A DNA stretch of 64,000 nucleotides from Anthopleura xanthogrammica (taxonomy: Eukaryota; Cnidaria; Anthozoa; Actiniaria; Actiniidae): positions 2,215,713 through 2,279,712 of the forward strand of contig OZ025221.1 of assembly GCA_964019055.1 (NCBI GenBank), read 5' to 3'. A program made the position numbers and the translations under genes. Each line of letters opens with the position of its first letter. Positions within the stretch are counted from its first letter, which is position 1. The notes beneath the pieces are model-generated. The model made no database searches. It saw nothing but the letters and a program-made list of their open reading frames with translations, and was not told the DNA's origin. Shown piece after piece: positions 9,401 through 20,175 of the stretch.

Positions 9401-12400
9401 TTTTTGGTCTTTCTGTCTTTTTTCTCCTTCAACACCAGTATTTCAACCAATGATGAAAAACCTGAAGACAAAGATGATGATGAAGATGATGAACATGATG
9501 AACATGATGAACATGATGATGGCGATGATGATGATTATGGGACAGTAGAGAATCAGTTAGTGAACAAAATAACCGAAGAAGGTGGTATCCGGGCTGTGCC
9601 TTCAAAAGAATCCCTGGAACAGTTTACACAAAGGTACTAATTAATCACGAGGCTTGCCATAGATCACACAGGCCCGTAACCAGGGGGGGAGCACAGGGTG
9701 CACGTGCACCCCCCCATCAGACCAAAAGGTCCGCTTTTTATCAACATTTGTTTGTTAAAGTTAATAAAGTTCATTATTATTATTGCTTGAAAATAAAAAA
9801 AAAATACAGATTTAATGTAAATCAAAAAATTAAACCACTATACTACACTTAGGTCCATTTTTACTTGATGTGCACCCCCCCGGTAAATGTTCTGGTTACG
9901 GCCCTGTCACAGTATCCCTCTTATAGTGCCTATAAACAGCAATTTTGACTAAGTTAAGCTCCTCAAATTATGGAGTCCGATTCATCCTTCAAAAGCAGTT
10001 AGACAGTGCAAGTCATTTATGTGATTAATTTTTTCTAATTGTTCATTATATTATGAATTCGTTTCAGGTGTAGTACGCTGAATCTTGTGAAGATACTAAA
10101 AATAATGAATACAAGAATAGAAGACCCAAGTCTTGATGTACAATTGGTAAATATTTTGAAGTATCCATCTACCCATCCCATAAACTCATACATCCACCTC
10201 TCTACCCATTCACCCATCCCATCCCATCAACTCATCCATCCACCTCTCTACCCATCCACCCATCCCATCAACTCATCCATCCACCTCCTTGCCATCCACC
10301 CATCCTGTCAACTCATCCATCCACCTCCCTACCCATTCACTCATCCCATCAACTCATCCATCCACCTCCCTACCCATTCATTCGTCCCATCAACTCATCC
10401 ATCCACCTCCCTACCCATTCACCCATCCCATCAACTCATCCATCCACCTCCCTACCCATTCACCCATCCCAACAACTCATCCATCCACCTCCTTGCCATC
10501 CACCCATCCCATCAACTCATCCATCCACCTCCCTACCCATTCACTCATCCCATCAACTCATCCCATCAACTCATCCATCCACCTCCCTACCCATTCATTC
10601 TTCCCATCAACTCATCCATCCACCTCCCTACCCATCCACCCATCCCATCAACTCATCCATCCACCTCTCTACCCATCCACCCATCCCATCAACTCATCCA
10701 TCCACCTCTCTACCCATTCACCCATCCCATCAACTCATCCATCCACCTCCCTACCCATCCACCCATCCCATCAACTCATCCATCCACCTCTTTACCCATT
10801 TGCCCATCCCGTCAACCTATCCATCCCATCCCATTGATGCATACATCTCATCTCATATCCATTCATTTATCTATCTGTCTCTCTATGCATCTAGTTTTCC
10901 ATTCATATTCCATCTACCCAAACTTTCATCCCATCCCATCGATCTATTAAATTTCTTAGTATTAATCGTCACGTTTCCCCCAACAGAAATGCTTGTTCGC
11001 CCTAGAACATCTGCTGAGAAGCGCCATTCCTAATGTAGCAACTAAAGTACTAGAATGTATCAATCTACAGCATCTGATAGAATCTGACAGCAGTAAAATC
11101 AAATCCAAGGCTAATAAGGTAAGGTAAAGGGAAAAAAAGGGTGAAGCGAATATTTTACTTCGAAACCATGGGGAGTGGTTACCCAATTCTCCTTAGCCAG
11201 GAGGTCACGCATGAAGCGTTCAAAAGTGCACACTTTTTTTCCCTCAAACTATCAGTGCTCCTTATTATGAGTATTTACAGTGCAGACACTCAAACCATGA
11301 ACATTTCAAGGTTTTTTAAACATTTTTTTATAGCTGTCCAAATAGCACTCTCCATAAAAACAACGGAATTTCAAACATTTTTAGGCACCATCCAATCACA
11401 ACAAACAACGGAAAAACTTTAGAAGTATATTTTTAACTTTGTCGTTTTAACTAATGACAGGGTTCAAAATAGCAGCCGTCTTTGCCGGCGATTTTGGAAA
11501 AACGAAAAAAAATTCTACTTAAGTTAGATGCCCAAATTGTATTTGTGTATCAAAGAGATCTATGCTGAGAGTTAGAAGTAGAAACAGTAGAAGACAAAAA
11601 TGTTGAGTGTGATAGCCCGTAACACGCTAGTAGATATTTGATGTGTTTATGAAAACGACTTTACTTCATTTAAGAGATGATTTTGAAAAATGTCGAAAGT
11701 AGCCTGCAAAAAAAGTGCGGCCACACCCAAAAGCCTGCAAATTTTAGCATTTTTGAAAAAGTTATTTTGAACCCTGAATGAAGTGCTAAATCAAATAAAT
11801 TATGCCGTTTGTTGTGATTGGATGACGCCTAAGAAATGTTTGATCCCTTTTCTATGGAGAGTGCTGATTGGATAGTTATGAAAAATAGTTAGAGTGTCCA
11901 CACTGTCAAGCTTAAGGTACTCAGAACAGAGAGAAGTTTAAACAGATATGAAGATCCTAAGATTGGTTGACCTCGAGTTCGTTCTGAAGGTCAAATCAGC
12001 TGGAAATGATACTCTAAGGAATTACACGTGGTCTGAAATGGGAAAACATTACGCCAAAGTTCTACAGCAGAGGAGAAAATAATGTACATATTTTAATTCA
12101 AAGGTCTTATGTATTGCTAAATCTAAGAAGGGATCTTCAAAAACAAGTGCTCGTTTAAAAGGTGAGTAAGTATTTGCTGTCAATACACGCATCAAGCATT
12201 CCGCGCTACTGCTCTAAGCGCATGCTCAGGGGATTAAAAAGTGAGATAATATTTTGCAAAACATGCTATATTTTAGTTGTATTTTTCTTGTCAAACACAA
12301 TTTTCATTAAATATTCAAGATCACGTACCGTTAAGCGAATTTTGAGTCAAATATACCAAAAAATTGCATATTTTACAAAATATGATCTCACTTTTTAATC

Positions 12401-15215
12401 CCCTGAGCATGCGCTTAGAGCAGTAGCGCGGAATGCTTGATGCGTGTATTGTGAAAATGCTTAGGCAATGGTTAAGATATGAACCTTTTGCATAAATTCA
12501 TGGACATGCAAGATATCATGCTCCACTCAGTGCAAGATTTGTGCAACTCCTTATTAATAAGTTCCTTAAGTTTATAGAAACTCTTGGAATTCGAATTGTT
12601 TAATGGGACTTGCAAAAGAATGTGTATAAGAAACACAACCAAGCCCTTACCAGCTTCTTTTTTATCATTTTAAATGCCTCGATAACGCTGCATATAGTTA
12701 TCTGTGAATGATCTGTTTTTCTACACCCTCTATAGACTTTCTAAAAGTTCTAGCTTTTCAAAAAAAAATTTCGGGCTTGGCTTCTGGTTTGAAAAGAACT
12801 TTTCCCACACGCCAAAAACTACCGGTGGATTTTTCGACCGGTGACGTAGAAGCGAACTGACCAATAGAGAGCAAGGATTAATGAACATGCCAATTTTCCC
12901 GCCAGAATAAAAAACTAGATTCAAAACCATTCAAATGAAACAAGTTGACCTCACGCGACTTCGTCGCTCGCTACTCATTTTCGCTCGCTTCGCTCACTTG
13001 TCGCAAGTCTACACCCTCTAGAACGGTGGTGGATCAGGGGGTTGTATGATGGCAAAAGGGGGCTCTTGGGCCGGTTCTGACACGTTGAGTTTCAGCTACA
13101 GGAACCGCTTTATGCAAAGTGCAATTATTAAATTAGAATCATGTTAAATGTTTTTTTTTTTTTTCTTTAATCTAGAAAAAGAGGAAAAACTAATACCAGA
13201 TACATCATCTCTGCCAACCAATGCACAGCTCTTTACAGAAGACCAAAAGGTAAGCAGCGGAATGAGAGAACCATCATATTGGATGAATCTTTTTAGAATC
13301 TGTGAATTACCGTTGCAGGGGCGTAGCGAGGTGTGGGGGTTGGGGGGAGGGGGAGGGTAGGACAGGGAGCCCGGGCTCCCCCTCCTCCATCGTGTTTCAG
13401 TGCCGTTTTTTTGTTTGGCCGTTTTTGGGGTTGATGTTCTGAAAACGGGTTTTGAGCCCCCCTATGTCAAAATCCTGGCTACTCTCATTTATTCAAGGTT
13501 TATAGCCTCATTTCAATGTCAAAATGCTTCACCAATACAAACTGAAATACGAATAAGAAAAATAAAAGTCATGCATCTATCATTTCAAGGTCATCTCATG
13601 TCTCGCAAAGGCATAGCTAACTTTCAAGATGGCGCAGGGAACTGCGAAGGGGACTATTGGTCTATAGACCTGGTTTCCCATGTTATATATACTAGTTATA
13701 CAATGGTTTTGAGTGGCATACCGTGGAATATCCCACGAGTCACTTGTAGTTTCTAGTATACACACAATCATTTAGGCGAGTGTGTATACAAAGAAAATAC
13801 AAGTGACGACTAGGATATCCACGGTATGCCACGAGAAACCATTGTATAACCATTTTATTCCACACCATAGAAAATACAAATGCATAGATTCAATGCACAG
13901 TGCATGATGGGAAGAAAGAGTGAAATACCGACGAATATACAACAGCTTTCCTGCTTTCTGATTGGCTGTATTTCCTATTGTGTGGGATAAATATGTATAT
14001 ATACCCTCTCCCCCCCCCCCCCCCCCCCTTCTTGGTAGCTGTGTAGTTGTGCTGAAGACTAATGGAAGTTTGTATTCCTTTTAGGTGGATTCAAGTCTAG
14101 ATCTCCTTGGGTCTGGATCTCTTGAGCACTACGATACGCAACAAAACCAGAGCGACCTTTTCCATGGACTACAGATACATGAAAGACATCAAAATACTCA
14201 GGTAAAGTCAAGTGAGGAAACTAACCATTCAATAAACTCTGACTTGGGTGATCTTCAGGTAAAGTCACTTGGAAAATCCAACCAATCGGCCATCGATGAT
14301 TTAAATGGGCTCGACTTCCTTGGAATTTCAAGGGATAAGACGAATCTGAAAAGTAGTTCATCTGACAGTGAGAAATCTTTGGAAACTTTTGATCCTTTGG
14401 ATGTGGGGTTCGACAGGAAGAAAGAATCGTTGAAGGAATCAAGTAGTTTGGATGATATTCTGACTCTTAATGATGTTAATGTGAATGCAGCCTCTTCACT
14501 GCTATCACCACACGAACCATCATCATCACTAATCCAACCGATATCGTCATCATCATCATCATCACTAATCCAACCGATATCATCGTCATCAGCATCATCA
14601 TCATCATCATCAACATCATCCACCATACTCAATCTCCAATCAGCAAGCACTCCCAATCAATCTTCTATCGGTCGCCAACCGATAAACTCTAGTTTCAAGA
14701 ATTCTTCGACGTTTCTTAGCAACCTGAATGATTTAAATCTAGACCTGAAAACGAAAACTGGTCAAAATCTTTATGGACAAAAAATGGGGCAAGTTTCTGT
14801 TACTTCCCCCTCTGATAACCCATCTGGACTTGAAGCACTTGGGAACTTGTCTTGTTTAACTGGTTTACCTAGCCAAACAGGTAAATCTAGTTTGGGCGGT
14901 CAATCTGTCGGACAACCCCTAAGGCAAGTTGGTGTTAGTGGGCAATCTGGTTTAAAAGGTGCAGAAACTGGTTTGCGTGGTCAGTCAGGTTTTACCGGTC
15001 AGTCCGGTTTTACCGGTATTTCTGGTTACCAAGGAAATACTCTTCCGACTTCCAGCACAAGGTTTCATCAGATTGGTCCAAATCCAAACCATACAATACC
15101 ATTAAATCTATCAAAACCAACCAATCAGAAAGCAGACTTTGATTTTTTGTCAAAGACTAAACGAGAAAGCGCATTTAGTTTTGTCCAAGATGAAATGAAG
15201 GCCAGCAAAAAATAA
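6474..15215 (+). CDS. TEPSIN: Tepsin (AP-4 complex accessory subunit), complete 12-exon gene, about 816 aa
   Basis: Accessory protein of the AP-4 coat at the trans-Golgi network. Exons: 6474-6536, 6619-6691, 6896-6987, 7845-7938, 8474-8899, 9319-9352, 9439-9633, 10068-10146, 10987-11118, 12104-12161, 13176-13249, 14085-15215. All have AG/GT borders, and the sum is 2451 nt with an unbroken frame. Residues 1 to about 130 match the human tepsin ENTH domain ([35 protein letters not shown]), here described only by key motifs. Exons 7-10 match the second VHS-like domain (ENQLV...KILKIMNTR). Residues 465-471 read LFHGLQI, matching the AP-4 beta-ear motif LFxG[ML]x[LV]. Residues 802-807 read SAFSFV, matching the epsilon-ear motif S[AV]F[SA]F. 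Human tepsin is about 525 aa; the excess is an Asp/Glu/His-rich stretch (about 267-295) and a Ser/Gly/Gln-rich C-terminal region. The start ATG lies in the first exon before [10 protein letters not shown]. Confidence 0.93.
7008..7045 (+). repeat. (TTCC)n microsatellite in tepsin intron 3
   Basis: About nine perfect TTCC units starting 21 bp after the exon 3 donor. Confidence 0.95.
7675..7790 (+). repeat. (CCAT/CCGT)n microsatellite in tepsin intron 3
   Basis: Degenerate CATC/CCAT units change into alternating CCAT-CCGT units toward the right. It ends about 55 bp before exon 4. The apparent ORF on the minus strand (DGWTDGRM repeats) is an artefact of the array. Confidence 0.9.
8922..9258 (+). 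repeat. 57-bp satellite, about six copies, tepsin intron 5
   Basis: The unit contains CGAACCCTGAAACAACC, then TGGGCTGATCTAAGTCAGGG, then CGGCTAACTCACAG, and repeats every 57 bp with few changes; two alternating variants (CACGGCTAAC and CATGGCTTAC) suggest a two-unit higher-order pattern. The array starts 23 bp after the exon 5 donor. Diverged single copies occur at 46138-46275 and a fragment at 30080-30102. Confidence 0.92.
9668..9907. mobile_element. MITE with ACAGG(C/G)CCGTAACC ends, tepsin intron 7
   Basis: Left end ACAGGCCCGTAACCAGG is matched by the inverse ...CTGGTTACGGCCCTGT at the right. Subterminal runs of C/G with GTGCACCCCCCC also mirror each other. No coding capacity. Confidence 0.7.
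10160..10835 (+). repeat. 41-bp minisatellite, about 15 copies, tepsin intron 8
   Basis: The unit CATCAACTCATCCATCCACC continues with TCCCTACCCATTCACCCATCC and repeats every 41 bp, itself built from CATC/CCAT tetranucleotides. It starts a few bases after the exon 8 donor at 10147 and creates long open frames ([14 protein letters not shown]) that read on from exon 8. These are not coding, because the next exon continues the tepsin frame at 10987. Confidence 0.92.
11278..11908. mobile_element. Inverted-repeat element with a second one nested inside, tepsin intron 9
   Basis: Outer arms: CAGTGCAGACACTC and ATAGCACTCTCCAT at left are mirrored by ATGGAGAGTGCTG and AGAGTGTCCACACTG at right. An inner pair, CAGGGTTCAAAATAGC at 11459 and TTATTTTGAACCCTG at 11763-11777, bounds a second element of about 320 bp. 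A lone end of the inner type occurs at 26355. Non-coding. Confidence 0.6.
12181..12451. mobile_element. MITE with near-perfect arms of about 65 bp, tepsin intron 10
   Basis: Left arm CAATACACGCATCAAGC...GCGCATGCTCAGGGGATTAA is reproduced in inverse orientation at 12385-12451 with almost no mismatch, so this copy is young. It begins 19 bp after the exon 10 donor site at 12162 and would fold into a strong hairpin in the pre-mRNA. Confidence 0.8.
13695..13850. mobile_element. Short foldback MITE, tepsin intron 11
   Basis: GTTATACAATGGTTTTGAG...GGCATACCGTGGAATATCC is mirrored by GGATATCCACGGTATGCC...AACCATTGTATAAC. About 156 bp in total, with a central GTGTGTATAC segment also paired. Confidence 0.75.
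14010..14028 (+). repeat. Poly(C) tract before tepsin exon 12
   Basis: A run of about 19 C residues 56 bp upstream of the last acceptor. Its length is likely unreliable or variable. Confidence 0.85.
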
Positions 15216-15502
15216 ATTCAAAAATTTTCAATCCTAGTATATTTTAAAAAGGTTTGTGAGGGCTTTATTGCTTGTTGCATACCAAGCCCAAAATGCAGTA
15301 TGGGGGATGTTAGAAAAACAAGCAACAAGCGGCAAATAACATTTTCTTCATGGAATCGAAATGCAGACAAACAACCCTGTGTAGCCAATGTGCACGAACT
15401 CGAATTTGTAGCACAAAGTATGATGGAAAACCGAGTCTTTGCGCTTTTTTGGCTCCTCTAAAAATTCATCTGACAATTTTTCCTCTGACATTTTCTATGG
15501 AA

Positions 15503-15508
15503 AATAAA
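15503..15508 (+). promoter_or_regulatory. Candidate poly(A) signal of tepsin
   Basis: AATAAA about 288 bp after the TAA of tepsin; the first one on this strand that is well placed. Use is inferred only. Confidence 0.4.
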
Positions 15509-15772
15509 GTAATTTGTTTCTTATAGTTCCTTTCATTTCCCAGTTTCATTTGTGCAGGGCTCGGTTTCCCAGAGTGCTTTGTGAGCTTTGATGCACATTG
15601 CCTATTTATTGTGCAATGTAACTACCCAGTGAACTCAACGGTGTAAGGGTCAGCGTATAGAAATCAAAAGATGTCTGTGGAATGGGAAAGAGTAACATAA
15701 CAGAATAATGTTGCTATACAAAGGCTCGCAACTGATTAAACGACTTGACATCTGTCCGCGTTTTAACGCCTT

Positions 15773-15993
15773 TTACAGTGCAAATCGAAAAACCGTGGGC
15801 ACCCACAAATATTTCAGAAATCGTGTATCGCTCGTTTAACAATCTGAAACGACTCTCTAACTGCAAGAAATTCGACTGATTTGTAGTCAGATAAACTTCG
15901 TGTAGTTAGAGAATCGTTTCATATTGTTCGACGACCGATAAACGATTTCTGAAATGTTTCTGGGTGCCCACGGTTTTTTGATTCACACTGTAA
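15773..15993. mobile_element. MITE with TTACAGTG ends (Tc1/mariner-like)
   Basis: TTACAGTGCAAATCGAAAAA and CCGTGGGCACCCA at left are mirrored by TGGGTGCCCACGGTTTTTTG and CACTGTAA at right. It is related in end sequence to the element at 58466-58758, which also carries ACAGT plus AAAACCGTG. Confidence 0.75.
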
Positions 15994-16695
15994 TATCCCA
16001 AAGAAAAAGTATTTTCGTACGGCGCTCGCACCGTGTTTGTTCTTACTATGGAAATCTCTTTAGACAAAGGTAGTTTCTTTAGTATTTTATCTAGATCAGA
16101 ACCTTAGTTATCTAGCTAATCAAAAATATGATATATTTTCAATTGTAAAATTTTATCAAAATAAAAATATTTTTATATTTAAACTCTTTGCAGTTAGCCA
16201 GTCTTGCATGATTCGTGATGCTGCTGTTGTTGTAGCCTAACCTTTGAACGTTTCAACTGAGCGGCACTGATTAAATTTGCTAACCAATCACAGTCGCTGT
16301 GATTTTTTATTTCGTTATTCAACAATGACAATTTGCTTTTGTCACACAGCGGCCATATTGGTTAAAACAATGGGTTTCGATTCCCTTGGGTCCCCTTGCC
16401 CTCGCTTCGAGGCGCTTCATAACGTTCCAAACACAGGTTTTTGCTCTCAAGGGAATAAACATGGCCGCCTTGTGATAAAGGTCTATGTTTAATTCATTTA
16501 TAAAATTTTATAAATATTTACGCGATATAATAAGAAACGTCGTTTAGGTATAGTCTGACTGTAATAACTCTCAAAGCTGATCTAGAAAGAGAAATTATAT
16601 CGAAAATAATTTTGAATTTTATAATATAAAGGTATAAAGCATCTGCACTGTTTACATTGCTACGCACTAACCGCCGAGCGTACACCAGTCGCGAT
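15994..16695. other. Intergenic DNA between tepsin and the GPCR duplication
   Basis: AT-rich, no supported gene. Short ORFs around 16277-16492 lack any recognisable motif. Confidence 0.4.
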
Positions 16696-18326
16696 GTGTC
16701 ATCTTTATTTTGTTTACGAGGTATTCAACCCGTCCTTGAGTATGTAGTTTGGTCACTGAGTTCATGATCAAGTAGCATCAAATCACATATAATGAAAACT
16801 AGAGTTTTTAGTCTTACACTAATTAGCACAGAGCTTGTAATTTCGAGGAATATGATTGGCCGTGCAGTACTGTCTAAAATAGCTCACTCCCGAAAGACGT
16901 CAGTGCTACCCGGCGTCCTCAAGAGTTACATGGATCCTTAATTTCTAGCTACTGACTTCGAATATACAAATTAAATCACAGTCCATCCTGCCAATATGAA
17001 TGAAACAGTTAACACGACAAACTTGAATGCAGCAAATACAACTCTAGGAAATACACTTGTCCAGTGTGCTGTAGGGATACCAATGCTGACTTGGGACGCG
17101 AATTTCTTCGACGAGGCAGCGAAAGTTTCAACAATCCTGGCCATTGCTGTCAACGTAATGACGATACCAATCATCTTATTTTTCAACGCTCTGATTATGA
17201 TCGTTGTTTGGAAGAATCCATCTCTTCAGGTTGAGCGTGTGATTGTCTTGGCTTATTTAGCATTCACTGGACTTTCTGGTTGCACTGATTTGCCAACCTT
17301 TGTTCATCGCCAGAGAAATGTTTCATTTGAGCAACGTGTCTTCAGTTTCGTCTCAGCGATGTCCATTAGATGCTGCAGTGTTTTTCTGTACGTATCTCAT
17401 CATAGGAGCATCTTTTGACCAACTTGTAATCATCACATACGAGAGATACGTGTCCATAGTCCATTCACTGGAATACTTTACAAAAATAACAGTCAAGAAA
17501 CTAACTCATGCAACTTTAGCACTTTGGACCTTAAATGCTGCTTTAGCAGTCCTGTATTGTATTTCCTTTGCTTTAGACGAATATTTCTTTATGGATGTTT
17601 TAAATATGTTTTACAAGACTTGTATGATAATAAGTATAATATACTGGTATGCTAAAATATTTGCTGCAATAAGAAGGCAAAAACGACAAATACGCCAACA
17701 GCAACAAAGTGTGAATATGAATAACCAACGCACCCAGAAAAACCACAAAGGAGTCATAACAGCTGCTCTTCTTCTTGGCTGCTTTTTACTTTCTTTTATT
17801 CCACCGTCTTTGTTTATTTTACTGAAACAAATTTTTGGTATTCGGTTTCCAGAGACAAAAATTCAGCCTTGGTTTTTCAATTTCCTAACTTTCAGCTCGT
17901 TATTAAATCCAATTATTTACTTTTTACGTATAAAAGAATTCAGACAAAAATGCTTTAAAATTTTAAGATTAAAACCCATTAGTAATAATAAGAACAGTAA
18001 TAGCTATAATAAGACGCAAAATATGGCATTTGTTTTACAACCAATTTCAAAATGAGATTTCTAAAGATACAAAAAACTTAACAATAAATTATTATAAATT
18101 ATTATTATAAATATATCAATATATATCAATAAAAAAATATATAAGTGTATTATATAGATATCGATGAAATATGAGGATTTATTATATAGATATCGATGAA
18201 ATATGAGGATTTATCCGTTGTCTAAAACTTCGTACATTCTACACAGTGAAGATATGATATCCTTCACATGTGAAGATATCACCGTTGCCATGACTACTTT
18301 CTTATCAACCAATCACAAATTGAGGT
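16696..18326 (+). repeat. Copy 1 of the GPCR segmental tandem duplication
   Basis: Matches 19392-21516 almost base for base from about 16840 to 18326, including the ORF, 3' region and the TATAGATATCGATGAAATAT tandem pair. Upstream, copy 1 lacks about 500 bp that copy 2 has between 19510 and 20000. Confidence 0.95.
16996..18055 (+). pseudogene. Class A GPCR, copy 1, frameshifted
   Basis: Same gene as the intact copy at 20176-21234, but with one extra G at 17269-17270 (CACTGGACTTT instead of CACTGACTTT). The shift falls in transmembrane helix 2, just before the conserved aspartate, so the frame from ATG 16996 ends at 17418 while the rest of the receptor stays open in another frame to 18055. 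Otherwise the copies differ by only a few substitutions, for example Ser for Pro after the ERY motif (IVHS/IVHP). It is therefore either a very young pseudogene or a sequencing error in a real gene. The 1060-nt span against 1059 in copy 2 confirms a single insertion. Confidence 0.85.
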
Positions 18327-18756
18327 CTTCGAGCGCCGCCTTTCTCAGCTCAAAAAAATTCAGTTTTGAAATCTAGCAGAAGTTGTTCCCTTATACAGCA
18401 CGATCTATATCTTTCGGGGTGCATGTGTTAGCTATTTTTAGCTCTGCCAAATATATACACCTTATATTTTCATATTTCATATTTTACGGGCATCACTCCC
18501 CGTGAGCACTTCTTCCTCGCTCCACTCGCACTATCATTACACTCAATATTTACAACACAAAACACTCGCTTCGCTTTGGCCGTTGCCATGGAAATGAAAT
18601 TTCACAAACGAAACTTTAAATTATGCGTAAAATTTCAGTAAGACTTTTGGAGTGAATTTGTCATCTATAGTATTATTGAGAAAATCCTTTGCAAAAAAGG
18701 AATGAATGATAAAAAGCTTAGGGAAATTAAAGCGTATTAAAAGACCAACTAAACAT

Positions 18757-19183
18757 CAGGGGCGCATCCAGGATTTTACAAAGGGGGTGGCTAACTCTAA
18801 AAAACAATATTAAAAGGATAGGTCTAGGGTTGCGGACAACTCTTTAGGTCCAGGCAATGCAAAATTCATATCATGCATTTATTATTTGTAAAAATAACTC
18901 GATATCTCGGCACCTCTAGTATATTACGACCATGAAGGGTTTTTTCGGATGAACGCTGCTACCATGTACTATAGCCTCTCATGACAACTGAGATTTGCGA
19001 GACTAATAAAACATTGATTCCGATCGAAATAAAACTTATTATTTAAAATTATAAAATTATTCATGTTAACTCTTTAATTATTTTTATACAATGGGACACT
19101 AATCATTTTATTTTTCCTATTTTAAACCCTGCAAAGAGGGGGGTGGCTAGCCACCCAATCCACCCCCCCTGGATCCGCCCCTG
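18757..19183. mobile_element. MITE with CAGGGGCGCATCCAGG ends and AAACAT target duplication
   Basis: Left end CAGGGGCGCATCCAGGATTT is mirrored by CCTGGATCCGCCCCTG at right. Both sides are flanked by AAACAT (18751-18756 and 19184-19189), a visible 6-bp target-site duplication. Subterminal GGGGGTGGCTA and TAGCCACCC also pair. It lies between the two GPCR copies. Confidence 0.85.
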
Positions 19184-19842
19184 AAACATGGATATTTTTT
19201 TGTCACTTTCCGAAGTCGCTTTTCACTTATTTGTCAAATAACAGAAGGACACAATTCCGACCCAGTTAAAACTACAAACTCAAATAATATTTACAAATAA
19301 AGTCCACGGGAAATACTGAAAAAACAGATGAGAGAAAATTGTCGATCGAAAATAGAAACAATACTCGCTCTTTAATCATAAAATCTTTCTCGTGTCATCT
19401 TTATTTTGTTTACAAGGTATTCAACCCGTCCTTGAGTATGTAGTTTGGTCAGTTCATGATCAATTCGCATCAAATCACATATTTTTTTAAAGTTTTTAGT
19501 CTTAAGTAAGATTTTTAGTCTAAACTAAAACTGATATTTACAGCGCAACGCGCAAAAGTATAACCACTTTTAATATATTTGCGTACTTCTCTGCACGGGC
19601 TTTTTGCTGCCAAACGAGTTCTTACACACTTTATTTAGTAAAACCAGACAGCTTCGCATCAATGTGTGGGTTTAACGGGCATAAAAATATGCAAATACGT
19701 GGAATGTGTTCATACTTTTGCACGTCGCGCTATAAAATATCTTTGTTTTTAGATTTTTAAAGCAACTTTCGATCATAATTTTTTTTATAACGAAGGTTTA
19801 CACCGTCGCCATTGTCTTTGTATTTGCCGGCTCACATCAATC

Positions 19843-20061
19843 CAACCAATCAGCACAGAGAATGAAATTTCATGAAACATGATTGGCTGTGCGATACTGT
19901 TTAAAAATAACTCGCGTCCTCAGGAGTTGCATACTTCTAGTTATGTCGATTTACATCGGCGCCATTTTCTTTGTTTTTGCCGACTCAACTCGATCCAACC
20001 AATCAGCACAGAGCAAGAAATTGCGATGAATATGATTGGCCGTGCAGTACTGTCTAAAATA
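19843..20061 (+). promoter_or_regulatory. Duplicated CCAAT/ATTGG module upstream of GPCR copy 2
   Basis: Two similar blocks each carry CCAACCAATCAGCACAGAG followed about 30 bp later by an inverted CCAAT (TGATTGGC). Copy 1 keeps only one block, with the first CCAAT lost (CTAATTAGCACAGAG). CCAAT boxes bind NF-Y in animals; promoter use here is inference. Confidence 0.4.
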
Positions 20062-20175
20062 GCTCACTCCCGAAAGACGTCAGTGCTACCCGGCGTCCTC
20101 AAGAGTTGCATGGATCCTTAATTTCTAGCTACTGACTTCGAATATACAAATAAAATCACAGTCCATCCTGCCAAT

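Noticed and set aside
10087..10950. 287-aa Pro/Ser/His-rich ORF
   Set aside because: It starts inside tepsin exon 8 and reads through the 41-bp minisatellite of the intron; the exon has a proper donor at 10147 and the frame resumes at 10987.
14255..14656. 133-aa minus-strand Asp-rich ORF
   Set aside because: Antisense of the Ser-rich repeat (TCATCA) of tepsin exon 12.
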